This document shows, piece by piece, positions 28,112-37,270 of a DNA stretch of 64,000 bases; the stretch's first letter is position 1, and every line of letters begins with the position of its first letter. The stretch covers positions 1 to 64,000 of the forward strand of contig JADJNA010000056.1 of the NCBI GenBank assembly GCA_016709305.1, written 5' to 3'. The notes below the pieces were generated by a model, which was given only the letters and a program-made list of their open reading frames with translations, searched no databases and was not told the DNA's origin. The DNA comes from Candidatus Villigracilis saccharophilus. Lineage in GTDB: Bacteria > Chloroflexota > Anaerolineae > Anaerolineales > Villigracilaceae. The translations under genes were made by a program, and so were the position numbers.

Positions 28112-28789
28112 TTAACGTAACGGACGATAAATATGCGGTGCGATCCAGAGACCATTATCCTGTTGGGAGTTCTCGATGGTATGAAAGAGTCGAAGCGTTA
28201 GAACAAAATCCACAGTTTGACCTGACAGCGAGTCCAGGTCTGCATCCACGTTAATCGGCGAATCTCCCGATTTAAAGTCCCATGCCATAAACTCGCCGTT
28301 ATACTTTCCATCAGCATCGTAATATTCCAAAGCAAATTGCACATCACACGGCATCGATGGCGGACAACGCAGCGTGGCGCGGAAACGATCGCTCGCGCCT
28401 ACTTTGAATGGCGGGTAGCGCAGGAATAAGGCATTGGCATTTGGGATCATTTTCAGCACAGGCGTATCAATCGGTAAACCTTCTGAGACAGGGTCAAGCG
28501 CGGTTGCGTAACCGCCAGAAAGATCGGCGCTGGGATTCGGACAGGACGTGAGTTTGATCGCGCCGTTCATCCATTCTGCGTTGCACAGGAGGGCGGTGAA
28601 GTCCAAAGCAACAGTTCCCAAAATGGCGAATGGTGTTGCTGTTGGAACGGGGCTGGCTGTGAAGGTCGGGATGGGCGTAAATGTTGGCAAGGATTCAATG
28701 ACGGGTGTAGTCGTTACTGAAGGCGCTGCCATTGGCGTGCAAGCGGAAACAAGCAAAGTGATAAAGCCAAGAATGGAAATATAACGCAT
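28112..28789 (-). CDS. Secreted lipoprotein of unknown function
   Basis: A 225-residue protein from ATG 28789, with an AAGGAG before it. The signal sequence ends in the lipobox LVSAC (cysteine about 17), followed by a Thr/Pro-rich linker (TPIPTFTASPVPTATP) and a beta-rich domain from about residue 55 (AILGTVALDFTALLCNAEWM, and GASDRFRATLRCPPSMPCDV). The domain looks like a jelly-roll or CBM-type fold but no exact family is recognised. It lies just downstream of the FAD oxidoreductase on the same strand. Confidence 0.7.
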   Translation of the reverse strand: MRYISILGFITLLVSACTPMAAPSVTTTPVIESLPTFTPIPTFTASPVPTATPFAILGTVALDFTALLCNAEWMNGAIKLTSCPNPSADLSGGYATALDPVSEGLPIDTPVLKMIPNANALFLRYPPFKVGASDRFRATLRCPPSMPCDVQFALEYYDADGKYNGEFMAWDFKSGDSPINVDADLDSLSGQTVDFVLTLRLFHTIENSQQDNGLWIAPHIYRPLR

Positions 28790-28836
28790 CGAAACTCCTT
28801 GGGAGATTAAAGAAGTTGTAGAAATAATTGCAGCAC

Positions 28837-30114
28837 TTATGGGATCGTATCCAGTAAACGGTACCAGGTTTTTCCAATATTTTCCATCCATGCATTTCCC
28901 CGCAGAATGGGCATGCGCGGGATATTTAAATTTGCAAAGGGATTGTGGCTTTCCCTGCCAAGAATTGCGTTAGCCAATTGCCGCCCCATATAGGTGGCGA
29001 GTGTCACGCCATGTCCCACATAGCACATGGAATACCACATGCCGTCGATCCGCCCGGCATGGGTATTTTCGTCCAGTGTGATGCCAATCGTCCCGCTCCA
29101 ATCATAGTCAATTTTAAGATCTGCCAATTCTGGGAAGACCTTGATCATCCCCCGCCTCAATATATTGATATTCATTTTGGGACTCGCTCCCTTGATGGTC
29201 CCTTCACCGCCCCAAACCATGCGACCATCGGGTGAGAGACGATAATAGGCAAGTACATTCCTTGTATCGTAGGCGACACGGTTATTGGGGATCAGTTGTT
29301 TTGCCAATTCTTTGGGCAGCGGCTCGGTGGCGATCACGAAACTGTCCACAGGTAGAACACGGTGGCGAAATTGCGGCGCGATATTCCCGATCCAGGCATT
29401 GGCTGCCAGTACCACTTCTTTTGAGGAAATAATTCCCCGATCCGTTTTGACGATGAAATGGGTCCCGTCTAAACTGTCGACTCTTTCGATTGCAAGCACG
29501 CGCGTGCCTTCGTGGACGTCTGCACCAGCCCGCTCAGCGGTGAATGCCATGCCTTGAACGAATTTCGCGGGTTGGACAGATCCGCTGCGGGGGTTGACCA
29601 TCAATCCGAAATACGAATCAGTTCCCAGTTCGGACCTGATCGCGCTCTTTGGCAGGATGCTGACATCGAAGCCAGCCACTTCATGCAGTGTGTCCTGTTC
29701 ACGTTTAAAGGCTTCAAAATGAGCGGGTTTGCTGGCAGCTTCGATATTTCCACAGCGCACAAAATCGCAATCCAGTTTTTCATCACGAACGATTTGTTCA
29801 ACAGTGTTCGCGGCTTGCACTGCGGCTTGGAACATCTCCCGCGCCAGCTCGCGCCCGTGGATCTTTATGGACTGTTCGAGGGTGTGATGCAGGCACGAGA
29901 GCGCCTGCCCGCCGTTGCGCGAACTGGCGCCCCAGCCAATGGATTCCGCCTCAAGTAAAGTTACGCGCGCGCCGCCTTTTGCCAGTTGCAACGCGGCAGA
30001 TGTGCCGGTGAAGCCGCCCCCGATAACAACTACATCGGTGTTTTCGGGGAGGGGTTTGTTTGGGTAGGTTTTAGGCGGTGAATCCACCGACCAGAAACAT
30101 TCATGTTGTGTCAT
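28837..30114 (-). CDS. FAD-dependent oxidoreductase (DAO family, PuuB/glycine-oxidase-like)
   Basis: A 425-residue flavoprotein. TDVVVIGGGFTGTSAALQLA is the dinucleotide-binding motif at about residues 26-45, with WGASSRNGGQAL next, as in gamma-glutamylputrescine oxidase and related amine oxidases. Further regions are GLMVNPRSGSVQPAKFVQGM and GIISSKEVVLAANAWIG, with the C-terminal YVGHGVTLATYMGRQLA. The likely reaction is oxidative deamination of an amine or amino acid to an aldehyde with release of ammonia. A polyamine substrate would fit the pot operon, but no glutamate-putrescine ligase is nearby. Confidence 0.85.
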   Translation of the reverse strand: MTQHECFWSVDSPPKTYPNKPLPENTDVVVIGGGFTGTSAALQLAKGGARVTLLEAESIGWGASSRNGGQALSCLHHTLEQSIKIHGRELAREMFQAAVQAANTVEQIVRDEKLDCDFVRCGNIEAASKPAHFEAFKREQDTLHEVAGFDVSILPKSAIRSELGTDSYFGLMVNPRSGSVQPAKFVQGMAFTAERAGADVHEGTRVLAIERVDSLDGTHFIVKTDRGIISSKEVVLAANAWIGNIAPQFRHRVLPVDSFVIATEPLPKELAKQLIPNNRVAYDTRNVLAYYRLSPDGRMVWGGEGTIKGASPKMNINILRRGMIKVFPELADLKIDYDWSGTIGITLDENTHAGRIDGMWYSMCYVGHGVTLATYMGRQLANAILGRESHNPFANLNIPRMPILRGNAWMENIGKTWYRLLDTIP

Positions 30115-30123
30115 GAGGTTTTT

Positions 30124-30807
30124 TTATGCTACTAAAATTAACAGTGCCCATGCGCTGGCGGCCAGCAATATGACCAGACCGAAGACCGCAAACACCAGTC
30201 GCATTCGTCCTTTCACTGCCTGCGCAAGACCAAAAAGGAAGAAGGCAACCGCTATCACGGTCAGCACGCCCACATACGCGTCGGATTTACTGTTCCACTT
30301 GTGATATTCATCCGCGGCGGCATTTTGTTTTTCGAGAATTTTATTTGCCTCATCACTTACATCTGCCAGATACGCCTCGGCATCCGGGAGGCCGTCGGTG
30401 GTTTTGGGCGCGTAGCGCGGGTCTGTATAAAATACGGAAAAATTGATTAATTTATCGGCGCGCGCCTGAGCCGCCAGCGCGCTGATATTATTCAATGCAG
30501 TTCCCAGTTTGTCGGCAGATTGTTCACTTTGCAGCGCAGTGAATTGCATCATCAAAGCGGTCTGCTTCTCGAGCAACACTTTTGAAAAAGTATTCAGGTC
30601 GTAACTGCTTTGCAGCCCCGAACGCACCAATTCGCCTGAGACGAGGATCGCATAATATTGTGAATCGCGGTTGGCATTGTTCGAGCGGATATTTGCATCT
30701 GCCTGCAACGTGGCGATCGTGGCAGTGATGACGGTTGTGATCAGCGTCAACACCACGATCAAAGTCTTATAGCGCTCAGGGGTTTCAGGAATGGGCGTTT
30801 CGTTCAT
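30124..30807 (-). CDS. Membrane protein of unknown function, last of three overlapping genes
   Basis: A 227-residue protein. One helix near residues 14-35 is followed by a hydrophilic, largely helical region (about 36-160) and two helices at the C terminus. Its start overlaps the end of the upstream gene by four bases (ATGA), suggesting translational coupling. It has the same layout as that upstream gene and is probably its paralogue. The pattern is like DUF4337-type membrane proteins; this is a tentative match. Confidence 0.7.
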   Translation of the reverse strand: MNETPIPETPERYKTLIVVLTLITTVITATIATLQADANIRSNNANRDSQYYAILVSGELVRSGLQSSYDLNTFSKVLLEKQTALMMQFTALQSEQSADKLGTALNNISALAAQARADKLINFSVFYTDPRYAPKTTDGLPDAEAYLADVSDEANKILEKQNAAADEYHKWNSKSDAYVGVLTVIAVAFFLFGLAQAVKGRMRLVFAVFGLVILLAASAWALLILVA

Positions 30808-31462
30808 AGCGCACCTCCGCGGATGGAAAAGAAGATCAGTTCGACCAGCCCGAACCAGATCAAGCCAAACAGGTAGATGCCTGCGCCGATGGCAAACGTG
30901 ACCAGACGGGAACTTTTCACACTTAACTCGGAGAGGGCAAGCCAAAATAAGCTGATCGCCAGCAAGATGACTCCCACCGTAAGCCAGCGCTGTTCCGAGG
31001 AATATTGATCGGACAGTTTGAACGATGCTTCAGGGTCGAGCGCCGCAAGGTCGGGCGTGGCAGCTTCAAGGTCCGCGAAGCGCAGATCGAGATCGTAGGT
31101 CCCGTCGCTCATGAGATATTTTTCATCGGTGGTGAGCGGATCGGCGACCAATTGCAGACTTGGCAGAAGATATTGGCGCATGGTGCTGGCTTGTGCCTGC
31201 GCGGTTTTATCGTTGCTGTTTTCAAAGGCTTCCACTTGCGCCAATGCCACCGCATATGTTTGGGCGTAGCCTGCCTCCTCATACATTTTGCGCCAGTCTT
31301 CGTTTGTGGACGCCTGTTTCTTCAATGCGTCGATCAACCCCTGACGGATTGCATCTCCCGCCGCCGAGCTGACCATGCTGGCGCGCCATGCCGCGAACGC
31401 GGTCGTGACCGATACGACCGCGATCACGATCGCGATGATAATATCCAGCCGCGGTGATTCAT
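30804..31462 (-). pseudogene. Membrane protein of unknown function, middle of three overlapping genes, one frameshift
   Basis: The ATG at 31462 overlaps the stop of the preceding gene (ATGA). It opens MNHRGW and the frame then breaks near 31445: CTGGATATT should be CTGGGATATT to read on as DIIIAIVIAVVSVTTAFAAW. With that base the protein has about 220 residues, with an N-terminal helix, a helical soluble stretch (AQVEAFENSNDKTAQAQAS) and two C-terminal helices (LTVGVILLAISLFWLAL and VTFAIGAGIYLFGLIWFGLV). Without it translation would have to start at GTG 31427. It is a paralogue of the downstream gene. Confidence 0.65.
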
Positions 31463-32122
31463 TTTAAACGCTTAAGCATAATTCCTCCGTTATCTTCACA
31501 GAAAAATTTGACTACGGCCAGCGCCAATGCGATTAGCGCGTAGGTAAATGTAACTGGTTTGTTGGCGATGCTCAGGTCCATCCAATTCTCGGGCTTTTTC
31601 TCTTCCCGCGGAATTTCCTTGGTTTCCAGACGGGTGCTGTCAAATTTCGCCAATAGTCTAATGGGAGAGTTTGAATATATTCTGCCTGGTCCGCCAAGAA
31701 ACAAAATTAAAAAATATTGGATGGGTACGATCATGATGATCCAAAGTGCAGAAAGCAAGATGATCAGGATGCCGAAAATAATGAATTGAAGTGAATCGAG
31801 CAGCAGCAATAATCCGGAGATCCCCCTCAGCCTGTCTGCGCTGATTGCTTTTCCCGCTGCTGCCGAAAGCTAGCAGTTGAGCGCCGATCAATTGAAAGTA
31901 TGCGCCGCAGTACTGGCGCGGATTGGCAGAGATCAAGCCGGGGTTCTTGTTCACATCCCAGGCAAAGGTCACCAGGGCTGCGCCTATGCTGATCAATGAG
32001 CCGTTTTTTAAATACCACTCAAAATACGAGAGCTTAAAGAAGAAGTTGAAAACAAATTGATCCAGGGCGATCAATGCCAGAATGACCAGAAAATAGAACC
32101 AGCCTCTTTGATGGATCTTCAT
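31459..32122 (-). pseudogene. Polytopic membrane protein, first of three overlapping genes, one frameshift
   Basis: From ATG 32122 the frame reads GWFYFLVILALIALDQFVFN and two more membrane segments, then breaks near 31855 at GAGGGGGATC. Four G instead of five gives AEGISGLLLLLDSLQFII and three further membrane helices to the stop at 31459. The rebuilt protein has about 221 residues and five to six membrane helices. It shows no known family. The stop overlaps the next start. The coupled order suggests the three proteins form one membrane assembly. Confidence 0.65.
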
Positions 32123-32191
32123 TGGATGCTCCTTGGCGTATGAACGATCACGGCGTGTACATCCTTTCAGGGTAATTATCGTGCGCCTAAG

Positions 32192-32234
32192 ACAAATAAA
32201 ACTGGAAGGCGCGGAGACTTCCAGTTTTATTTGT
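32192..32234. terminator. Hairpin terminator
   Basis: A perfect 17-bp stem (32192-32208 with 32218-32234), with a nine-base loop, downstream of the DUF1858-like gene on the minus strand. Confidence 0.85.
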
Positions 32235-32258
32235 AATTCTATTTGCGAAGGGATTCGC

Positions 32259-32483
32259 TTATTTCTTCAGGGCGTTGATCTCTGCCAGCACTTTCTTGAC
32301 CATCTCTTCATTGATGCCGGCATCTTTGGCTTGCGGCATGGCAAGCAGGGATTTTAAGGTCATTCCCTTTGCCAATCCGATCATGGGATTCTTAGAGATC
32401 CCGGGAACATGTTTTTCCAGAATTTTCACAGCACCGGTGTCTTTCAAAATATCGCCAACTTTTGTGTCCAATGTGTATGCCAT
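32259..32483 (-). CDS. Small DUF1858-like protein
   Basis: A 74-residue protein from ATG 32483, preceded by AAGGAGAATAAA. YTLDTKVGDILKDTGAVKIL and LAKGMTLKSLLAMPQAKDAG resemble the DUF1858 helical domain that accompanies hybrid-cluster and iron-sulfur repair proteins. Its role as a free protein is unknown. It is a single-gene unit followed by a strong terminator. Confidence 0.7.
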   Translation of the reverse strand: MAYTLDTKVGDILKDTGAVKILEKHVPGISKNPMIGLAKGMTLKSLLAMPQAKDAGINEEMVKKVLAEINALKK

Positions 32484-32610
32484 TTTATTCTCCTTGGTAT
32501 TATGGAATCTCGGAAAACTCAATACAATCTTATTGCCATGTATAGTATAAGGCAATATTGGCAGGTTGAATCACCTGAATTCTGTAAGATTCCTCCCGCC
32601 GTGACGACGT

Positions 32611-33695
32611 TTACATCAACGACCCAAAATCATAATCGATAAAAGGCAGTCCCTGTTCGATGCGGGTTTTGCGGTTTTTCATAAAGTTGGCGATCCACAT
32701 GTGACCGCCGTGATTGACATCGAAACCGGGGATCTGCATAAAACTTTCCAGTATCCAGTGCTCAACTCCTTTGATCTGGAAATCACGATGGACAACGGCA
32801 TAGAGTTCAAGTTCACGCAATTTTAGAAATGCGGGCATCTCCTTGAGCCAGACAGGGGAAAAGGTAAAGGCTTGACGATACCCTCCCAGAAAATGGGTCA
32901 TAAATTCGCGGGTGAAGGAAACGCTGTCTTTGAATCCAAGTTCTTCGGCATCCATTGAAATATAGAAGAGAACAATGGCGATATCGTTGATAAACCAACT
33001 GTACGCGCAGTCGTCGAAGTCAAACAGAGTGAGCGTTCCATCCGTATCCATGAAAAAATTGTTTTGATGAGCATCCTGATGGATAAGACCATATGATGCA
33101 GGGTCTTTGGGCAGGGCATGGATATGTTTCAGCACGGCTTCATAGGTCTGATGTGCGATGGCTTCCGTCTTGGGCAGGTACAGCTCAATAAAATTCAAGC
33201 TGGCATCGTTCCATTCTGGGCGCTGCCAGGCAGGACAGGTTGATAGTCCACTGCCAGGGCATGCATCTGGCCAAGCAGCCTGCCGTAGTTTTCGTACCGT
33301 GTGGATGTCCACCCGGCAATCCAGGGCTGTTGACCTTTCGCTTTGATAAAAGCAGTGGCTAAAAATTGACCACCCTGCGTGTCGTCTATGACTTCCACGA
33401 GCTTTCCGTTTTCAGATGGAAGCGCCCGCGCCACCGAGACGCCGCCCCGCGCCAGATGGTTGATCCAATCCACTTCGCCTTGAATGAGCGCTTCGCTCTT
33501 GCGCAAGCTGTGACCGATGCGCAGAATAAAATCTTTTCCCCCGCGCTCGAATTCGTAGACAATGCTCTCGAAGGAATCGAGCAGATGGATCTTATCGGGA
33601 GCAATGTCGTAACGGAGTATGGCTTCGTACAGTACCGTGTCGTTATACCGGTCAATGATTTGTTGGTCCATGTGGCTTATGGTGCTCGATTCCAT
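32611..33695 (-). pseudogene. APH-fold phosphotransferase, one frameshift
   Basis: The N-terminal lobe reads from 33695 (or ATG 33671, MDQQI): YEFERGGKDFILRIGHSL and QGEVDWINHLARGGVSVARA. The frame breaks near 33233, where one more C (CCC rather than CC) gives VPAWQRPEWNDASLNF. The C-terminal lobe has the catalytic YGLIHQDAHQNNFFMD and metal-binding LTLFDFDDCAYSW. The protein would have about 360 residues. The fold is shared by aminoglycoside, choline and homoserine kinases; no evidence points to antibiotic resistance here. Confidence 0.82.
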
Positions 33696-34231
33696 GTTGC
33701 AAAATTAAAAATTATACCGAGCAAATCTCTCCGCTCGTTTTGAACCACTGAGACAAGGGGCGCAGAGTTTTGAATGATATTCTCACAACAATCCCTGAAA
33801 CGTCCCTCCCGCAGCACAGCCAATTGCATGTCGTTGCGAGCACACTTTGCTACACTTCTGCAGCACTGCGTTTGTTGCAGCGCAGATGAACGATCTCCTC
33901 TTGCGACAGGGGATTGCTTTGTTGCAGCAATCGCTCCTCGCGATGGCATAATCATCACAACTCTCCCTTAAACGCCCACTCCCGATGGGCGCAGCATGGA
34001 CGGTAACAACGCGTCCAATTCTTCCCCATAACGCACTTAGAGTTCCTTCTTAAACAATCGCCCTTCCGAATCGTCGTATTACGGATGACAATAGCGCAAA
34101 TAAGCAGATCTTCGTTAACAGCGAGCATACAGGAAAACCTCTGATTGAACAAGGGATATAGATAACTTGTATCGCAAATCCCAACAATTCATCAAAACTG
34201 ATGTATATTTAAATCATTCTTGGAGGTACCT
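33696..34231. other. Long intergenic region with a palindromic repeat and possible gene remnant
   Basis: It contains the palindromic repeat at 33829-33949. On the minus strand between about 34150 and 33970, reading across frames and one stop gives RLFKKEL, then VRYGEELDALLPSMLRPSG, which looks protein-like. It may be the tail of a decayed gene; I cannot name it. A TATAAT near 33714 on the minus strand may serve the APH-like gene. Confidence 0.4.
33829..33949. repeat. Palindromic intergenic repeat, copy 2
   Basis: The left arm ATGTCGTTGCGAGC and the right arm GCTCCTCGCGATGGCAT are imperfect inverted copies. Inner parts pair as CTGCAGCACTGCG with TTGCAGCGCAG, and GATCTCC lies opposite GGGGATTGC. 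The layout is that of the element at 24107-24254, with different inner stems. Confidence 0.55.
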
Positions 34232-34471
34232 GTGACAGAAAAACATACCAAAGGCGAAATGCACGGATGTATTGTGTGCGGAAAGCTGTATCAGCTTTAT
34301 GTGGTCAATGATGCCAACGGAAAATTTGTAGACGCCAAGGTCATGAGCGTGGGCGGGAAACTTGTGCCGCATACCGCGCGTGCGCTGGTGGCATGTGAAA
34401 AGCATACTGACGCGGAGATCGAGTCTTCGATGGCGAGAACGTACGGTTTGCAAACTGAAGATGACGAGTAG
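34232..34471 (+). CDS. Small cysteine-containing protein of unknown function
   Basis: A 79-residue protein from GTG 34232, with GGAGG five bases before it. It contains CIVCGKLYQLYVVN and later VACEKHTDAEIESS, so a CxxC pair with a Cys/His pair could bind zinc or iron. No family is recognised. It lies upstream of a lipoprotein gene with 63 bases between. Confidence 0.6.
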   Translation: MTEKHTKGEMHGCIVCGKLYQLYVVNDANGKFVDAKVMSVGGKLVPHTARALVACEKHTDAEIESSMARTYGLQTEDDE

Positions 34472-34534
34472 CCGTTCAGTCCATATGTTTAAACTATTGT
34501 TACAATATCACCAGCTACGCTTTGGAGGTGCTGT

Positions 34535-35050
34535 GTGAATAGTCCCATTATGCGAATGATTTCCGCCCTGGTCTTACTGACTCTGGCTGCGCTTGCCTGT
34601 AATCTGCCGCAGGCTACAGAGAGCCCCATCCCAACAACTACCAACACGCCGACAGTCGCAGTCCTCGCATCAGTTACAGATGCTCCTTCGTCTGCAACTC
34701 CCGTACCGACAGATACGCTCTCGCCTCTGCCCGTACCGACTCCGCAGGATCCGCTCGTTGCGCGCGCCGCGCTGTGTTGGTGGGGACCCGGCCCGGTGTA
34801 TGATGTTATCAGCTCATTAAAACAGGATATCCGCGTAGCGCTGGTTGGGCGCGGCAGTATTCCAGGCTGGCTGTTGGTTGATAATCCCACCTATCACGTT
34901 CCTTGCTGGGTGCAGGATGTATATTTGCAAGTTGACCCGAATACAGATCTCTCCACTCTGCAGATCTTCACTCCGCCGCCCACGCCTACGCCCAGCCCGA
35001 CCAATACAAGAACACCCACGCCGACGGCGACCTGGACTCCGGGGCCATAG
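34535..35050 (+). CDS. Secreted lipoprotein with an SH3-like domain
   Basis: A 171-residue protein from GTG 34535, with TTGGAGG upstream. The signal LVLLTLAALAC holds the lipobox, followed by Thr/Pro/Ser-rich linkers (TNTPTVAV and VPTDTLSPLPVPTP). A domain at about residues 75-130 (ALCWWGPGPVYDVISSLKQD, then GSIPGWLLVDN and VPCWVQD) resembles bacterial SH3-type repeats that bind cell-wall or surface ligands. The end is a Pro/Thr tail. The role is unknown. Confidence 0.7.
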   Translation: MNSPIMRMISALVLLTLAALACNLPQATESPIPTTTNTPTVAVLASVTDAPSSATPVPTDTLSPLPVPTPQDPLVARAALCWWGPGPVYDVISSLKQDIRVALVGRGSIPGWLLVDNPTYHVPCWVQDVYLQVDPNTDLSTLQIFTPPPTPTPSPTNTRTPTPTATWTPGP

Positions 35051-35148
35051 CGTAAAAAGTAACAATGATGGGACAAGGTCGCGGCGGGACAGCAGGAAAG
35101 GTTCCGCTGCGATCATCTTACTACTCACCGCTCTCCAAAGGAAATTAA

Positions 35149-36417
35149 TTGATCAACACAAATCGGTTTTCATCCATCCTGCGTATGTATGCAGGCAGCT
35201 TTGCTCCGCTAAAAAACCGCAACTTGCGGATTTATCTCGGCGGTCAGGCTGTCTCTCTGTTAGGCACCTGGATGCAATCCACTGCCCAGAGCTGGGTGGT
35301 TTGGGAATTAACCCAGTCAGAAAGCTCACTGGGGATCGTGGTCATGCTCAACAGTTTGCCGCTTCTTTTGATGGCTCCCTGGGCTGGCAGTATCGCGGAC
35401 CGATTCAATCGCCGCATGATCCTGCTGGTAACACAGTCCATCGCCATGCTTCTCGCTTTTTCTCTCGCGTTATTAATTCAAACCCATCTTGTGCAGATCT
35501 GGCACATTTATATTTTTGCTTTCATTCTCGGCACGATCAACGCTCTGGATTTTCCCGCCCAGCAGGCCTTTATCGGCGATCTCTCAGGAATGAGTCAGGT
35601 GCGCCAGGCGATCACGCTTAATATCATGGGACTGCAAGTCGCGCGCATGTTGGGACCGGCCATTGCGGGAATTCTGCTTAAATTGGTTGGCTCAGCCGCC
35701 GCGTTTTGGATCAATGGATTTAGTTTCATGGTGGTCCTGTTAAGTATCTTTATGGTGCGCTCTCATCAACAGGAAATTAACAAGCTCAATGGCGGACGCG
35801 GTCAATTTCGGGATACTGTGGGTTATATACGGGCGCAGCCGCGCATGATCGATTTGATGGTCTTCGCCGCCCTCGTGACCTTTTTTGGGTTGTCCATCAT
35901 GAACATTCTCCCCTCTGTGGCAGACCACGTCCTCAATGGCGACTCCCAGACATTTGGCTTGCTATTCGGCGCGTCGGGTGCCGGCGCATTGATCTCCACG
36001 CTGATCCTGCTTCCATTATCCCAGGCCTCCAAACGGGTTGGGTTGATTATCAGCGGTGCCGCGGTTTGGATGGGAACTTTTTATTTTCTATTGTCACGCT
36101 CCACATGGCTGCCGCTTTCGATGATGGCGATTTTCTTCGTCAGCCTTGGCGCGCCATTGGTGTTGACCACAGGTTTGGGCGTCATGCAATTAATGGCGCC
36201 TAGTAACATGCGCGCCCGCATTATCAGCCTTTTCACCATGTTGACATTTGGCTTGCAGCCATTGTCCTCTCTCTTTATTGGCTACACCGCCGAGGTGCTT
36301 GGCACGCAAACTGTCATCATGATCAATTCTTTATGTTTGGTCGCCGGCGCGCTGCTCATGTTTTTCTTTCGAAATGGATTGCGCGATTGGGAATTGCAGC
36401 CTGTCGAAAAACATTGA
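35149..36417 (+). CDS. MFS transporter (EntS/MFS_3-like)
   Basis: A 422-residue transporter with 12 membrane segments. LRIYLGGQAVSLLGTWMQST and AGSIADRFNRRMILLVTQS, together with DFPAQQAFIGDLSGMSQV, are typical of the MFS_3 group that includes enterobactin exporter EntS. The start shown is TTG 35149; ATG 35185 is an alternative. The exported molecule is unknown. murI begins 27 bases after the stop in the same direction. Confidence 0.82.
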   Translation: MINTNRFSSILRMYAGSFAPLKNRNLRIYLGGQAVSLLGTWMQSTAQSWVVWELTQSESSLGIVVMLNSLPLLLMAPWAGSIADRFNRRMILLVTQSIAMLLAFSLALLIQTHLVQIWHIYIFAFILGTINALDFPAQQAFIGDLSGMSQVRQAITLNIMGLQVARMLGPAIAGILLKLVGSAAAFWINGFSFMVVLLSIFMVRSHQQEINKLNGGRGQFRDTVGYIRAQPRMIDLMVFAALVTFFGLSIMNILPSVADHVLNGDSQTFGLLFGASGAGALISTLILLPLSQASKRVGLIISGAAVWMGTFYFLLSRSTWLPLSMMAIFFVSLGAPLVLTTGLGVMQLMAPSNMRARIISLFTMLTFGLQPLSSLFIGYTAEVLGTQTVIMINSLCLVAGALLMFFFRNGLRDWELQPVEKH

Positions 36418-36444
36418 TAATTCCGAAAGAAGTGAAATAACCTT

Positions 36445-37270
36445 ATGCAACTATTAGAAAATCCCATCGGTGTCTTTGACTCTGGCGTAGGCGGATTATC
36501 CGTCCTGCGTGCGATGCGTGAACAAATGCCAAATGAATCCGTGATCTACTTTGGCGATCAGGGACATGTCCCGTATGGGCCGCGCTCGATGGAGCAGATA
36601 CAGAAATTTTCAGAGGGGATCACGCACTTTTTACTCGAACAAAATTCCAAGCTGATTGTTGTGGCTTGCAATACTGCATCAGCCGCGGCGTTGAAATATT
36701 TACGCGGACGGTTTCCTGAAGTCCCCTTTGTGGGCATGGAACCTGCTGTCAAACCTGCGGCGGAGATAACCAAGACAGGCAAGGTCGGTGTGCTGGCAAC
36801 TCCCGCAACTTTTCAGGGCGCGTTGTATGCGTCTGTTGTGGAACGCTTTGGCGCGGGTGTTGAATTCTTTCAACACACCTGCCCGGGATTGGTTGGTCAA
36901 ATTGAAAAAGGGGAATTGGAGTCAAACGCAACTCGCGCAATTTTGGAAGATGCGCTCTTGCCGATGTTGGAAAAAAATATCGATACCGTGGTCTTGGGTT
37001 GTACACACTACCCGTTCGTGATTCCGCTCATTGAGCGGATCGTGGGACGCGAATGTTCGGGTGATAGACCCAGCTCCCTCGGTGGCGAGACAGGTCAAAC
37101 GTCTGCTTGAAGCGAGTGGGAATCTAAATCAGACGAGTGAAAGCCTGAGAGTCCGATTCTATACTTCCGCTGATCCTGCTTCGATGAAATCCATGCTGCC
37201 ATTATTGTTGGGGACGGATGGCGAAGTTGAAGCGGTTACGTGGAAAGATGATGATCAAGTGACTCTGTGA
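36445..37270 (+). pseudogene. murI: Glutamate racemase, one frameshift near the 3' end
   Basis: Glutamate racemase supplies D-glutamate for peptidoglycan. The catalytic cysteines are Cys75 in VVACNTASAAA and Cys186 in VVLGCTHYPF; FDSGVGGLSV and GDQGHVPYG are also present. After residue 205 the frame changes near 37050 and the C-terminal helix region continues as NVRVIDPAPSVARQVKRLLE to TGA at 37268-37270. The rebuilt protein has about 275 residues, the normal length. The stop overlaps the 3' end of the convergent dehydrogenase by 35 bases. Confidence 0.9.

Noticed and set aside
32611..33695. Aminoglycoside resistance gene
   Set aside because: The APH fold is shared by many small-molecule kinases and no resistance-gene context or close motif match is present.
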